From Paragordius varius (lineage: Eukaryota; Nematomorpha): 64,000 bases of DNA. Shown piece by piece: positions 22,953-34,548 of this stretch. A program made the position numbers and the translations under genes. The stretch is taken from positions 3,348,001-3,412,000 of the forward strand of contig OZ176050.1 in the NCBI GenBank assembly GCA_964247055.1. The letters run 5' to 3'. Below the pieces are notes generated by a model. It worked only from the letters and a program-made list of their open reading frames with translations, made no database searches and was not told the DNA's origin. The stretch's first letter is position 1, and each line of letters begins with the position of its first letter.

Positions 22953-23441
22953 TACCATTTTCATTTTAAGAGTGTCCTTGAACACTTCAAGTTTGTCATT
23001 TGACTTTTTGTTTTATTTTTAACTTGTATTATCAAATTGTAATACATTCAACTATTTTATCGTTTTTAACCAATTTTCTCTTATTTAACATAAAAATCAA
23101 TACCAACTTTTAATCATTGAGAAACCGTATATCTTTTGATTCCTAAAATTATTATGGATATTTATAAGATTTTAAGACCTAATTAAAAAATACATTATTT
23201 GGGTTATTATTTACAATTTTTCATTAAACACATTTAAAAGTTATTAATTTTGTTAAATTGGAAAAGAATTATGAAACAAAAAAGTCGTTTTTGATGAAAA
23301 TTTTTTATTTTTGAATTAATTAATAAATAAAGAAAATTAAGTAAAAATTAATAAAATAAAAAAATACATGCAAAAATTATGTAAATTAATTTTAATGACC
23401 AACTTGACGAGTTCAAGGACACTCTTGAAGTGCAAATGGCA
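22953..23441. mobile_element. Palindromic MITE of TACCATTT type with an empty site in copy A
   Basis: The ends are TACCATTTTC and, inverted, TGCCATTTGCACTTC; inner arms carry GAGTGTCCTTGAACACTTCA and its inverse. Copy A has the uninterrupted sequence ATCAAATACTTTATTTTATT at about 17999-18018. Copy B has ATCAAATA, the element, then TACTTTATTTTATT. The TA is therefore duplicated and the insertion postdates the tandem duplication. A relative lies at 31727-32227. Confidence 0.9.
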
Positions 23442-25637
23442 TACTTTATTTTATTAAAAAAAAATTTGCACATTAACACGATTTATAAAGTGTGAAAAAG
23501 TGTATTTATTCAGTTAATTTTGGTATCAATAAAATTGTAAAATATCTCTCATAGATATCGATTATTAATAATTTGTTTCCACAATCAATTTTAAAAGCGG
23601 ATATAAAATATATGCAATTATATATGAATAATTTAAAAAACTAACTTGGGATCGCCTATTATGAATTAGTTTCGAAAACAGGATTTTATTGAATTTTAAT
23701 TTCGATCAGATGCATATATCAATAATATCTTTATTGTCTTTATGGTCATTTATTACAATATGGTTTAAAATACCAAAAAAAATAATTCTAAACGACGTTG
23801 GTTGTACGAAAAGAATGAACTCACATATTAAGAATGTTCCAAACGCAATAAACAAAAAACGGACAAATTAAAAAAATAAACATAAAAAGTTATATTCCGT
23901 TAAAATACAGCTACGTATTAATGGTCATTTCGGTGAATGGCTAAAAGGGTGTTTTGGCTTGTATAAGATTTCATTTACATTATTTGCCCTAAAATGGATT
24001 GTGGAGGGAAAATAAAATATATAAAAATAAAAATTATAAAACAAAAAAACAGCCTAAAAGTAAAATAATTTAATAAATAAAACAACCTTACATATTGTAT
24101 AAATCTTAAAATATTATAAATTAATATAGTTTGATATCCCAAGCCATTTTAAATTTAAATGTTTAAAAAATAGTTTATTGTGGGCCAAATTTAAATACAT
24201 GGTTTCTTTCTTTTAGCGCATGGTATTTTGTTAAAATAATTGCAAAATATTATAGAAAAATCTTCATCTGAAACTTTCACCGCCATATTTCGGAGTTTTT
24301 AATTTCATATTTGGTAAGAATAAATGTATATTATATTTTAAAAATGTAAATAATCAACTTTGAAAAATATCCAGTAACATTTTACCATTTTGATATTTAT
24401 AGATTAAAATATCAGCTGTTTGCTTCAATCGTGTTTTTACTATCCGAATTCGGGTTAGAATCATTATAATAATGAATTTTTTCCATACAGGATTAGAAGC
24501 TTTGATAGTTAAATTAAACTTTTAAAACAAAAACTACCCCAACATGCCAGCATTAAATTAAATAATATTTTTACAAAAAATTGTTGTTTTTAATTCTATC
24601 TATGCTACTTGCATCAATTTCCAAATTAAAAACCTTATTTAAAAATTGAAAATAATATTAACAATTTTGCCTTTTCATAATGTATCAATTTAAAATTCGA
24701 ATATAAATATTTTCTATCTATTAATTAAATATTCTTATTAGTTTTAAGTGAGCTACTTTTTATTGATAACTGGGCTATTGTAATATGTTCAATTTCATAA
24801 AATTAACTTGATGTGAACATAATGTTTTTTACTCCATATCCATTCACTGGGTAACTAATAAAAATGAATCTTGGCAGGCATATAAATTACCCTTTAATCA
24901 TATGAAATTTTGAAATGATCAATTATAGCTATCTTTACATGTTGAAATTAAGCATTCTTCAAATTTTTACCAAATTCGATCGTAAATAATTAAAATAAAA
25001 TAAATATATTTACTTTTATAAATTGGACCGATTAAAAAAACATACAGTGAGAGAGGTTTAATTATATAATTTTATAATCATAGTTATTAAAGTATGGCGA
25101 CCCTATGCCGAAATTAAATAGATAAAAAAACTAAAATGGACAGTCCCAATTTAAATTTTTGCTTTTATCTTAATAAAAATATTATGAATAGGCCAAATTA
25201 TATAAATAAAATTTGGTTTTAAAAAGTTCCACATCTAATGTTTTTACAACTTTTTATCTTGTTTTTTAGATTCTAAAAATTAAAATTAATTTAACACTTG
25301 AGTACAAACATGTATGATGTCCCTGTAAATTGGGTAGTTGACGACCCCAGGTCTGTTTAAATCAAATATTTTATAATATATAGAATGTGTATGCACTTAT
25401 AAAACATTGATGCACCCGAAAATTCATTCGAAATGATTTGATGTTTATAACGTTAATTCTGATCGCATTTGAACAATTTGAAATGAGTGCCTTAGCTAAA
25501 TTTATAATTGCTTTATCAATTGATTTAAATGTAAAAAATTATTTAAATCATAAATAATCTTTAATTATATCGGTTAACTTAATATGGTATTTAGATAATT
25601 TGTAAAAATAATAATGGCGTTTACGCATTAACAGGAT

Positions 25638-25785
25638 CCCGCTAAATCCCACCTTGTTCTTCTAATAACCAAATGGATCATAGAAATAGATTTAGCCAGT
25701 TTTTTAACTTTAAAAGAAAGAAATCAGGACAAAAAGCTTTGTTAATCAAACAAGATTCAAAGATGTCAGGGATTACAGGTGTGTT
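25638..25785 (+). CDS. MASGE-family exon, C-terminal part, with candidate downstream exon
   Basis: The plus strand reads PPCSSNNQMDHRNRFSQFFN then FKRKK, aligned with QPCSSNQNLNQKIRFMDFFN then FKRRQK of the 33.4-kb copy, and ends SGITG at a potential donor, as the array members do. About 37-40 nt further, a frame of 100-odd residues opens (WRSKKKNKARLSDKELKKLI, to a stop at about 26124). Joining it in frame needs a non-obvious donor, so the link is tentative. The N-terminal MASGE half is not visible upstream. Function unknown; possibly a relic. Confidence 0.4.
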
Positions 25786-26230
25786 TCATTTATATTTTTT
25801 TGATGCTGGCCAAAGAATGTCTGTTTTTTATGGAGGTCCAAAAAGAAAAACAAAGCCCGTTTAAGTGATAAAGAATTAAAAAAGTTAATTGATATTGCAA
25901 ATCTTGGTATACACGAAAACAACAATATTCGATCGAATAATCAATTTATTTTACCCTCAAGCAAGAAATTTTCTCATGAAATTTACCAAAACCGCCCCCA
26001 GATCAATTCCTTTTACAAAAATCAAAATAATTCCAATGACACTAAAACCATTTGGCAGATTGTTTTTTTTGTTCAAAAAAAAGAAATCAAATATATGTGT
26101 TGGCGACATAATACTCTTGATTGAAATGGCCAAACATCTTGGTATAATTCTGGAATACATCAATATTCTATACTTAGAAAATCCGATATTTTTTCATTTA
26201 CCATAACACACATATATATACATAAATATA

Positions 26231-27178
26231 TACTGTGTGCAAATAGAGGGTCATTTTGATTTAACAAAAAATTTTTTATTCATGAGATAGCTTATAACCC
26301 GCAATTTTTTTTATTTGTTAACATCCTTTTTTTAATTATTTACTACCTAAACTCACTATTAAATAGCATTCATATTTTATTCTATAGTTTTTTATTTTTG
26401 CATTTTTTTGTCATCTGGTGTATGAATGAATAAAAAATTATAATGTATTTTGGACCTTTTATGAGTGAGAATTATTAAGTATATATTATGGAAAATAGGA
26501 TTTAAAAGTAGTAGAATATCAACCCCGTACAAATCCCAATAAAAATATTGATTTGTCATAAAACAGAAGGGATTTGTAAGGTTTTGGTTGATATTCCACT
26601 ACTTCTAAATCCTATTTTGCATAAATTATGAACTTAATGATTACCACTCATGAAGGTTCCAAAATAAAACAGTATAAGTTTGTTATACACTCATAGATCA
26701 GGAAAAAATGCAAAAAGAAAAAAAACTATATTTTTGGTTTTATTTTGATATATAAGTTTTTTTAATGAATAAAATATGAATGTTAAGATTCTAATAATCA
26801 GTTTGTGTAGTAAATAATTAAATAAAATTATTTTAAGATAGTTTCATAAAAAACTTTTGACTTTTAAGTGTGTCAAGAGAAAAACGCCATCTTTTGAGCT
26901 GAAATTTTTATAAACCCTAACTATATGATATTAGACTATTTATATATTGAAAATATCTCCTAAAATGATAATAAACCATAATATTTCAAATATTATTATT
27001 TTTCGAATTATCCTTAATTATCCTAAATTTTCACCTTTTGCCCGATTTCGATTTTCTTTTAATATTTAAAATACTAGGTTGCCAACAAATAAAAATTTTT
27101 TCGGCAAATGAATACGCTGGTCATAAGTTATCATATGAAAAAAAAAATTTTTTGTTAAAAATTTTTTTGCACACAGTG

Positions 27179-27180
<2 letters not shown>
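26231..27180. mobile_element. Long-palindrome element with CTGTGTGCAAA ends
   Basis: Outer ends read TACTGTGTGCAAATAG and, inverted, TACACTGTGTGCAAAAAA, flanked by TA. The two arms run almost to the centre near 26555: TAGAATATCAACC pairs with GGTTGATATTCCA, and AAATAGGATTT with AAATCCTATTTT. The element has no open frame and looks like a Tc1/mariner-type foldback MITE. Confidence 0.7.

Positions 27181-27237
<57 letters not shown>
27179..27237. repeat. (TA)n microsatellite
   Basis: The longest TA tract in the first half of the window, directly abutting the right end of the palindrome at 26231-27180. Open runs across it on both strands are artefacts of the repeat. Confidence 0.9.
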
Positions 27238-27240
<3 letters not shown>

Positions 27241-27389
27241 TGATGGCAAATTTTCAAATTTTATAGATATATAAAATAATTTATAATACCGAATTTTATT
27301 GGATATTTAGAATCGGTTGTAAATGGATGTGAATTCCTTAAAATTCCATAACACATTTTATATCAAAAATATATGTATATTCCATATTG

Positions 27390-27860
27390 AATGATTTATT
27401 TATATTGTTTATATAGTCTTAAAATTAAAAGTAAATTGTTAATTAACCTATCAGCTTGTGTTGTACAATCGCCATCAAAGGGATTGGTCGATGACAACAA
27501 GGTGTTTTTTACAACTGAAACTTAAACATAGTAATTGAAGATTATTTGAAATAAATGGATGGGTTTTGAATATAAAATTGGGAGTCCGGTCGACATTAAG
27601 TATATATGATTTTTTGTAGGATATATAAAGTTTGGTATATAATGCTCAAATAGAGTAAATAAAAAACATTATGTATTTTATATAAATATTTTTTGAGTGT
27701 TTTATTAAATTAGAGATTTTGTAAAATTATAATGATTGTTACAATGAGACGTCAAATAAAATAACGCTTTGATAATTAAGGTTAATTTTTACGTCATATA
27801 AACCCAATCAATTACATTAAATGTAATAAAAAAATTGTTCATAAAAAACCAATTATTATA
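27390..27860. repeat. Dispersed duplication, copy 1 (partner 39930-40360)
   Basis: About 450 bp shared with 39930-40360 in the same orientation, including ACAATCGCCATCAAAGGGAT, TTTTTTGTAGGATATATAAA and AAAATAACGCTTTGA. Ends are not inverted repeats and no target duplication was seen. It contains the candidate exon 27448-27514. Confidence 0.8.
27448..27514 (-). CDS. Candidate small exon (NPFDGDC), copy 1
   Basis: On the minus strand, acceptor GTTTCAG leads into an open stretch reading VKNTLLSSTNPFDGDC then TTQAD, ending in donor GTTAAT. The partner at 39988-40056 reads VIKNTLSSTNPFDGDC then IAQANTS and also ends at a GT donor. Differences include one whole codon missing and silent third-base changes (TCG/TCT, ACC/ACT), which suggests coding constraint. 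The parent gene is not recognised and no adjoining exon was found. Confidence 0.4.
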
Positions 27861-27999
27861 AGCAAATTTTAAGAGGATTTTCATTTTAAAATTAAACACC
27901 ATTTTAATTTAACTGTTTATTATTGATCAATATAATATTGTATTTTTGAATAATAAACTATTGAGCGCGTTTGTTACGAATCTATGTAAATGTGTAAAT

Positions 28000-28970
28000 T
28001 GCACTTTTTCTGAAAAAGTTTGCCTCCTATCATAAACTGGTATCTTTTAACGAACCGCCATTTATGTCTAGCTATAACTTCTGAGTTAAAAGCCCCTCAT
28101 TCAAATTCAAAAAAATTCATATTTTCTAAAATGTTGCGAACAAAATCTGCCACTATTTTTTAAAATCCCCCACATGTTAAAATTACATTTTTAAAATAGG
28201 TCTCAAAAAATATTATTAAAACCATTTGTCTCACAAATTTTTAGACTAAAAACTAATAATCTTTTAAGGTTTTCCCTGTAAAGAAAATATGTCACCATAG
28301 AAAAGTAACATTGAAGGAAATGTTTGGGAAACACACGGATTAAATTAGAGTTTTGGCTTGCATTATTAAACCAAAATTTTAGTTAAACCCTTTTTTAATG
28401 AGCCCTCGGGTAGGGTTCCACCATCTTTAAAATAATACCATATATAATAACATAGCTTTGGAGTGATCTAAACCCTATTAAACAAATAGATTTGGTTTCA
28501 AATTCGCCCGTTCAAAGGCAAGAATTTTTAAAACTCATTTACAATAATTATCGGGTAGATCTTCAATTTTTTTTAAAATGCGCCAACCATAAAAATAATA
28601 TGGAAAAATTTGTAATGATCAGTTCGAAAAGAGTTTTTGCTTTTTCTTTCATATCAAAGATTTAGTCAGGAGCATATAAAGTTAACTTATAGCTTCGGCA
28701 CACATTTATTAAAATAACGCGCAGAAGCAACATTTAGAAAAAATACGTATAATGGGGTCCTAAGTATAAAGGTAAAAATTTAACCACTTTTTAAATTGGA
28801 CCTCTGCCCTCCAAAAAATCGGTTCTAAAACAATTTTTTATATTAGTGATGCATATAAGTATGATACCAAGCAGTATCTTGAAAACATTATCTACCGTTG
28901 TTCGAAAGAAAAAAACCAATTGATCGTTTTACTTATATATATTAATGTTTATTTTACCCTTTCTAACCTT
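28000..28970. repeat. Degenerate repeat resembling the Helitron interior
   Basis: Recurring phrases (GGGTAG followed by CACCAT or GCGCCAACCAT, and AAAGGCAAGAATTTT) echo the internal tandem units of the Helitron at 38010-39404 (GGGAGCTACCCGC, AAATGCGCCACCAT, AAAGGCAAAAATTTT). No Helitron end was found, so this is probably an old, worn copy. Confidence 0.3.
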
Positions 28971-29935
28971 TGCCTATTTATATAACATATTTTAAATTTT
29001 ATTTGTATTAGAGAACATTTTCTGATAACAAACTAGATTCATTACGGTGCGCATAAAAATTAGTGTGCATTATTAGCTTTTTTAATATTCTTATTGTTGG
29101 ATAGAAAACTTTCCTGCTATTAATTTTAAAAAATTAGGGTCATACTGCGTATATAAAAAAAATATTCTCAAAAAACTGATTTCGACCCCAAATTTAGTAC
29201 ACTATGTAATTATATATGCTAGGGTAAAATGAATAAAGATTCATGGCGCTTTCAATTATGATAGGTCAATTAAATTAAGCTTTATATATATATGCTTAAA
29301 AGTTTTAATTTATAGCAAAATTTATTGGTCTGTATACAATTTTAAGGCATGATGGAAACGGTATTGAAACACTTTAAGATATAAAAACTTTTTTCTATAT
29401 AATTCGATGATGCTGAAAATTTCTATCCTTTAAATTTAAAGGTTCGTTTGCTTTTAAATCAGTGATCTTTTGTGAAAATAATAAAATTTTAAGATGAATA
29501 TTTTAATCAAGGTGATATAAATGAGCATAGGATAAATGTGTTTTTAATCATATTAAAGCGTTTTACCGTTTCCTCAAGCCTCAAAATAGTAATAACAAAT
29601 CTCCTATAATCCAAATTTTTTAAAATATCCATTTTTCAGAAAAAAATTTTTTTGATATTAAATTTAGCATATATATTTAAATTCATGGCGAATTTTTGCA
29701 TTATTTTAAACAAATAGCCCATTATAAAAGAGGAAAAAAATTGGGACTTTCGAAGCCCACATCTTTCAAATTTTTAAAAATATTGTAGGTATTTTTTTGG
29801 TAGTTGATATATTTTAATAAAAGTTTAAAAATGAACCATTTAGACCTCACCAAAATTTTCCATACTGACATGGTACCACAAAAATGTAAAAAAGCACATG
29901 ATAATTCTGATATATTTTCTCATCAGAACATACGG

Positions 29936-30102
29936 TATGCATTTTATGTTGCTTATTTCACACTATAGTTGGACAATTTGCAACATATTAAAGTTTGGAA
30001 AAAACAACAAAATGTTGAATAAACAATTATTTCCTATTCCATAAGCTCCTGTGTCAGATTGCCCTACTATAGTGTGGAATAAGCAACCATTAAAATGCAT
30101 AC
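29936..30102. mobile_element. Short MITE with long inverted ends
   Basis: The left end reads TATGCATTTTATGTTGCTTA and the right end, inverted, GTATGCATTTTAATGGTTGC. Each arm continues through CACACTATAGT(T/A)GG(A/G)CAAT. Total about 167 bp. Confidence 0.75.
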
Positions 30103-30162
30103 TCTATATATATTTCAACAGGAGAGTGAACAGTTGATTTTAAATTTCTGGCAAATGCATGC

Positions 30163-30703
30163 TTAAACTTCAATTCAAATTACCCCAAGCTAAATTTATC
30201 TAAATTTTTAAAAAACTGCTGAAGGAAACGGTCCCATTTTAAATTTATGCTTTTATCCTGATAAAAATTATATAAATAAACCAAAATATCTAATTAATTT
30301 TGAAAAAAAAATTCCATGTCAGACTACTTCGAGGCCATTATAGTTTTGCAAAATATCGTTTTCATTTATTTTTAAAGGTAAAATTAAAGCTAATTTTTTT
30401 TAAATTACATCTAACAAGAGAAATAAAAGTGGTTTATTTTGTATTATTTTTCAATTTAACCAATGCACACAAGTTACGTTGACTAAAATTTTACCTTTGA
30501 GTTTCACATCATAAGTAACAAGTATTTTTGGAACTAATTTTTTACGTAATTCGGTTTGGTAATGTTACATAAGTGCAAAATTTTGCCATAGTCCGATTCC
30601 TTCCATATTCTTTGAAGCATTTAATTTTGAACAGGACTGGGGTATCCAACTACCCTAATTTAAATCGAAGGACTGAAATACATATGTTGTATCCCAGTGT
30701 TAA
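30163..30703 (-). mobile_element. TTAA-flanked MITE, copy 4
   Basis: TTAA at both ends with AACTTCAATTCAAATTACCC and, inverted, ACTGGGATACAACATATGTA. The interior matches 11416-11986 (AACGGTCCCATTTTAAATTT, GTCAGACTACTTCGAGGCCA). Confidence 0.7.
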
Positions 30704-31726
30704 TACCTAAATTATTAAAATACAAATATCAAAATTTGAATCTACTAAGCTGGACAATATTTTTTAGCTTTATATGTGCCTAAATAATAATTTTTAACAA
30801 AAATTTACACAAATTTGAAGAACAAATTAACACTTCTATTAAAATCGGTAAATGTTCAGTATCATCGGAAAAGGTGTGTATATTAAAACGAAGATATTAC
30901 CAATTCCATATGCTTAAAAATACGTGAATTATAACAAAATTTTCACAAAATTTAAAAATATGCATTTTTTGAAGGTTAATTATAATGACATAATCTAATA
31001 TTATCCGATACACAGTGTAAATACTTTTATTCGAATTTTGATACGCTCTGGATATAATACTACTACTATCTTAAAAGATGAATGTTAAAATATATAGAAG
31101 AAGATTCAATAAAATTTTGCTAAATTTTTAAAAATATTTATTTTTTAATTTTATTGTTGTCATAATCTAGTATTTATCTAAAATTTTAACACGCATTATT
31201 GCGTTTAATGTGGCCGAAAATTTGCGCCATTCTGAAACTAATTATAAGTTCACAATATAATTTAATAATAAAAAATTTAACCATAATTTACGCAAATTTT
31301 GTTTTTTGATACAAAGATCACTCCTTATACCCAAAATCAAAAGCACCATTAGAATCCTGAAACATTAAAAATTATATAATTATCATATTTTTTGTGCGCA
31401 CTGTCTCATGTTATGCCATTACGACTTTCAAATAAGGAGCACTTAAAACAATCCTTCGTAGGCCCAAAAAGAACCATGATAATTACATAATATAAGAATA
31501 TATAATTCGTCAGTATAATTTTTTATATTTTCTTATACTGTGATATTTTAACTAGCCTATTTTATCGTGGTACAAAAGTATATTTTATTGAATTTATAGT
31601 GATAGAAACTATATCATATGTAAAAGAGTTTTTATAATTAGCGCTTTACCCCTTCCCCCATGCAATCGCCATTTTTGAAGTAAATTAAAAAATGCTTTTT
31701 CGATGTTATGATTTTGCTAGTATATA
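30704..31726. other. No gene recognised
   Basis: AT-rich sequence without convincing frames or repeat ends. TTGTGCGCACTGTCTCATG at about 31392 and similar phrases recall Tc1-type ends but have no partner. Confidence 0.45.
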
Positions 31727-32227
31727 TACCAATTTCAAAATTGTCTTTGAACACTTATATTTGGTCGTAGAACACTTCATGTTGTCCTTGAACATTTCAA
31801 GTTTCTTTTTTGTTTTGTTTTTAAGTTTTATCATTCAAATCGTAAATCATTCATTAATTTTATCGTTTTAACCTATTTTCTATTATTTAACATTAAAATA
31901 ACAAGTCATTTACCGTATATCTTTAATCTTAAAATTATTTTGAATATTTATAAGAATTTAACACCTTAAAAAATAGATAAGTTTTTCGGGTTATTATATA
32001 CAATTTTTCATTAAAAACATATAAAAGGTAATAATTTTGTTAAATTGGAAATAGTTTGAAATAAAAAAGTGATATTTGAGTAAAAAATTTTTATTTTTAA
32101 ATAAATATATAAAAAATAAAGAAAATCAATAGAAATAATACATGCAAAAATTAAGATTAAATCCAAATTTAAAAATTTTAAGAACCAACTTGAAGTGTTC
32201 AAGGACACTCTTGAAGCGCAAATGGTA
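31727..32227. mobile_element. Palindromic MITE of TACCATTT type (GTCCTTGAACA subfamily)
   Basis: Ends TACCAATTTC and, inverted, TACCATTTGCGCTTC; inner GTCCTTGAACATTTCAAG faces CTTGAAGTGTTCAAGGACAC. Same subfamily as 22953-23441. Confidence 0.78.
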
Positions 32228-33115
32228 TATTAAAAATTATTAACGAGCAATATAGGCATTTTTGCGTGATTTTAAGAGAAGCCTATTAGGGGTCCAAATT
32301 GCGAATTTCAGGCGTCCAAACTCAGTCTAATATTGTTTGCATTTTTATGATATGTGTTTTAATATTATTGTAAGAATAAAGCATCTTTTTACCAAAAAAC
32401 ATTATTTAGCTCATGCTAAACGAATCTTGTTAAGCCAAAAAACGAAGGCCATCAGAAATGCATTTTTCTATGAAAAAATATATATATTTCATGCACATAT
32501 TTGACACTGTGATGTTAAAGTTTATCGTTTGATTAATTGGGCTCTTCTTTATATAAACGCAAAGACGAGATGGCGTGATAAGAATTTATATAAATTACGA
32601 CATCCAAATATTTGAATAGATTTTTTTTGACGGATGGTTGACACAACACAAAAAAAATATTGATAAAACGTTTGACAAATTTGCGTTTGGATTTTTACGG
32701 ATGTTATGCTACATCAAGACGTAATACCCTTAATTGGGCGAATTGATAAAATAAAAAATTTTACGATAACGATAATTATTCTATAAAACGAATGTTAATT
32801 CAAACGCCGATGCTCATATCTATTTTACCAATGACAACAACAAAAAGTCCACAATATAGTCGGTATTGGAGTTGTATAATATTTATTTAATATTTTTATA
32901 TTATCTTGCATATTTAAGGTTATTGTGTATATTATATCCATTTCCATTTTAACTAATTGCATAAATTTTATAAAACACCACCCTTTGTCCTTTATTTTAT
33001 CATCGCTAATGTCATTGTATGAATACCATTTTTATGAATTTCATCATTATTAAGCATAATGGATATAACTACTATAAAAACAGACAATCTTTGGCCACCG
33101 ACAAAAAATAAAATT
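32228..33115. other. No gene recognised
   Basis: AT-rich spacer upstream of the MASGE array. Only short runs are open and no paired repeat ends were found. Confidence 0.45.
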
Positions 33116-33156
33116 TTAAACACATTCTACAGTAACAAAAAAATGAAAATATAAAC

Positions 33157-33406
33157 CTGTAATCGCTGACGTCGTTGCTTCTTTGTTTACTAAAGATTTT
33201 TGCCTTCTTTTAAAATTAAAAAAGTCCATAAATCTAATTTTTTGATTTAAATTTTGATTGGATGAGCAAGGCTGGATTTGGGTTTTGGGTTCTGTGATAT
33301 TGATATTATGGGATGTTGAATCCGAGTTATCGCGGTTTTTAACGTTTCTCTTAACCGTTTTGAATTTAAACCGATTCCTTAGTTTGTTTGACTCGCCAGA
33401 AGCCAT
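33157..33406 (-). CDS. MASGE-family basic protein exon, array unit 1
   Basis: Open from ATG at 33406 to a potential donor (GATTACAG, then GTTTAT): MASGESNKLRNRFKFKTVKR then NVKNRDNSDSTSHNINITEP, a Pro/Gln/Ser stretch (QIQPCSSNQN) and RFMDFFNFKRRQK. It is rich in Lys, Arg and Asn, with no signal peptide or membrane segment. If unspliced the frame ends at 33116. A TGTAG 31 nt further could be an acceptor but gives only a few more codons. Family unknown; in-frame indels relative to unit 2 hint at coding constraint. Confidence 0.5.
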
Positions 33407-33658
33407 ATGGGGTTGACGGCCCCCATTGGCTCTGAAAGACGTGTGAGAAGGTATATCTAGATTTTCAATTTCGAAGTCTGGATGTTTATATAAAAAAATT
33501 GAATTTCAGCAAACATTAAATTTTTTATATTGATAATTTAGAAATTAAAAGTTATTCTTTGTCTTAACCGTGGAGAATTCTTATCCACAAATTTACCAAA
33601 AATTTATAAAAATATTAATAAAACACATTCTACAGTAACAAAAAATGAAAATATAAAC

Positions 33659-33896
33659 CTGTGATCGCTGACGTCGTTGCTTGTTTGTTTACCGAAACTT
33701 TTTGCCTTCTTTTAAAGTTGAAAAATAAATCTATTTTTTGATTTAAATTTTCATTGGATGAGAAAGACTGGGTTTGGGGTTCTGTGATATTGATATTATG
33801 GGATGTTGAATCCGAGTTATCGCGGTTTTTTACGTTTCTCTTAACCGTTTTGAAATTGAACCAATTCCTAAATTTGTTTGTCTCGCCAGAAGACAT
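33659..33896 (-). CDS. MASGE-family basic protein exon, array unit 2
   Basis: Reads MSSGETNKFRNWFNFKTVKR then NVKNRDNSDSTSHNINITEP, SFSSNENLNQK and FFNFKRRQK, ending SAITG at the same donor position. Compared with unit 1 it lacks two residues (QP region) and three residues (RFMD region), both as whole-codon deletions. Probably the second intact member. Confidence 0.5.
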
Positions 33897-34138
33897 ATGG
33901 GGTTGGCGGCCTCCATTGTCTCTGGATGTGTGAAAAGGTATATCTAGACTTTCAATTTCGCAGTCTGGATGTAATTTATATAAAAAAATTAAATTTCAGA
34001 CATTACATTTTTTATATTAATAATATAGTTAAAAGCTAAGCTTTTTCTTAACCGTGGAGAATTCTTATCTAAAAATTTAACAAAAATTTAAAATTTTTTG
34101 AAACATATTCTACAGTAACAAAAAATGAAAATATAAAC

Positions 34139-34395
34139 CTGTGATCGCTGACGTCGTTGCTTGTTTGCCGAAGCTTTTTGCCTTCTTTTAAAGTTAAAAA
34201 AGTCCATAAATCTATTTTTTTGATTTGAATTTTGATTGGATGATAGACAATGGGGGCCGCCAACTCCATATGTCTTCTGGCGAGACAAACAAATTAAGGA
34301 ATTGGTTCAAGGTTAGAGAAACGTAAAAACCGCGATATCTCGGATTCAACATCCCATAATATCAATATTACAGAACCCAAACCCAAATCCAGCCT
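34139..34395. pseudogene. MASGE-family exon, array unit 3, rearranged
   Basis: The 3' half (FFNFKRRQK region) is on the minus strand at about 34139-34243. The 5' half, starting ATGTCTTCTGGCGAGAC at 34270 and running through GGATTCAACATCCCATAATA, is on the plus strand. The unit was thus broken by an inversion of about 150 bp. Confidence 0.75.
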
Positions 34396-34548
34396 TGCTG
34401 TATGTAATTTATATAAAAAATAAAATTTCAGGCATTATATTTTTTATATTGATAATTTAGAAATTAAAAGTTATTCTTTGTCTTAACCGTGGATTCTTAT
34501 CCACAAATTTACCAAAAATTTATAAAAATATTAATAAAACACACTCTA

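Larger units (their letters stand above)
22228..23880 (-). pseudogene. Alpha-spectrin 5' fragment pseudogene, copy B
   Basis: Exon-4 relic at 22228-22440 (GTCGAACTGATCATCATTG and CGTAAAAATTTCAATTTTTG on the plus strand) and exon-1 relic with donor side at about 23646-23713, followed by the spectrin 5' flank to 23880. It is broken as in copy A, with further indels. A TACCATTT-type MITE lies between the two relics. Confidence 0.8.
19961..25412 (+). repeat. Large tandem duplication, copy B (about 5.45 kb)
   Basis: Copy B repeats copy A directly head to tail, with the same order of elements. Differences are a MITE inserted only here (22953-23441), absence of about 650 bp present in A around 17010-17680, and many small indels. 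The duplication is therefore not very recent, although blocks such as 20845-21240 remain very similar. Confidence 0.88.

Noticed and set aside
27066-27274. Open frames on both strands through a run of Tyr-Ile repeats
   Set aside because: They are translations of the (TA)n tract and the adjoining palindrome.
33157-33406. MASGE proteins as a toxin, defence or viral protein
   Set aside because: No signal peptide, Cys framework, catalytic motif or recognised viral motif; only basic, Asn-rich sequence.
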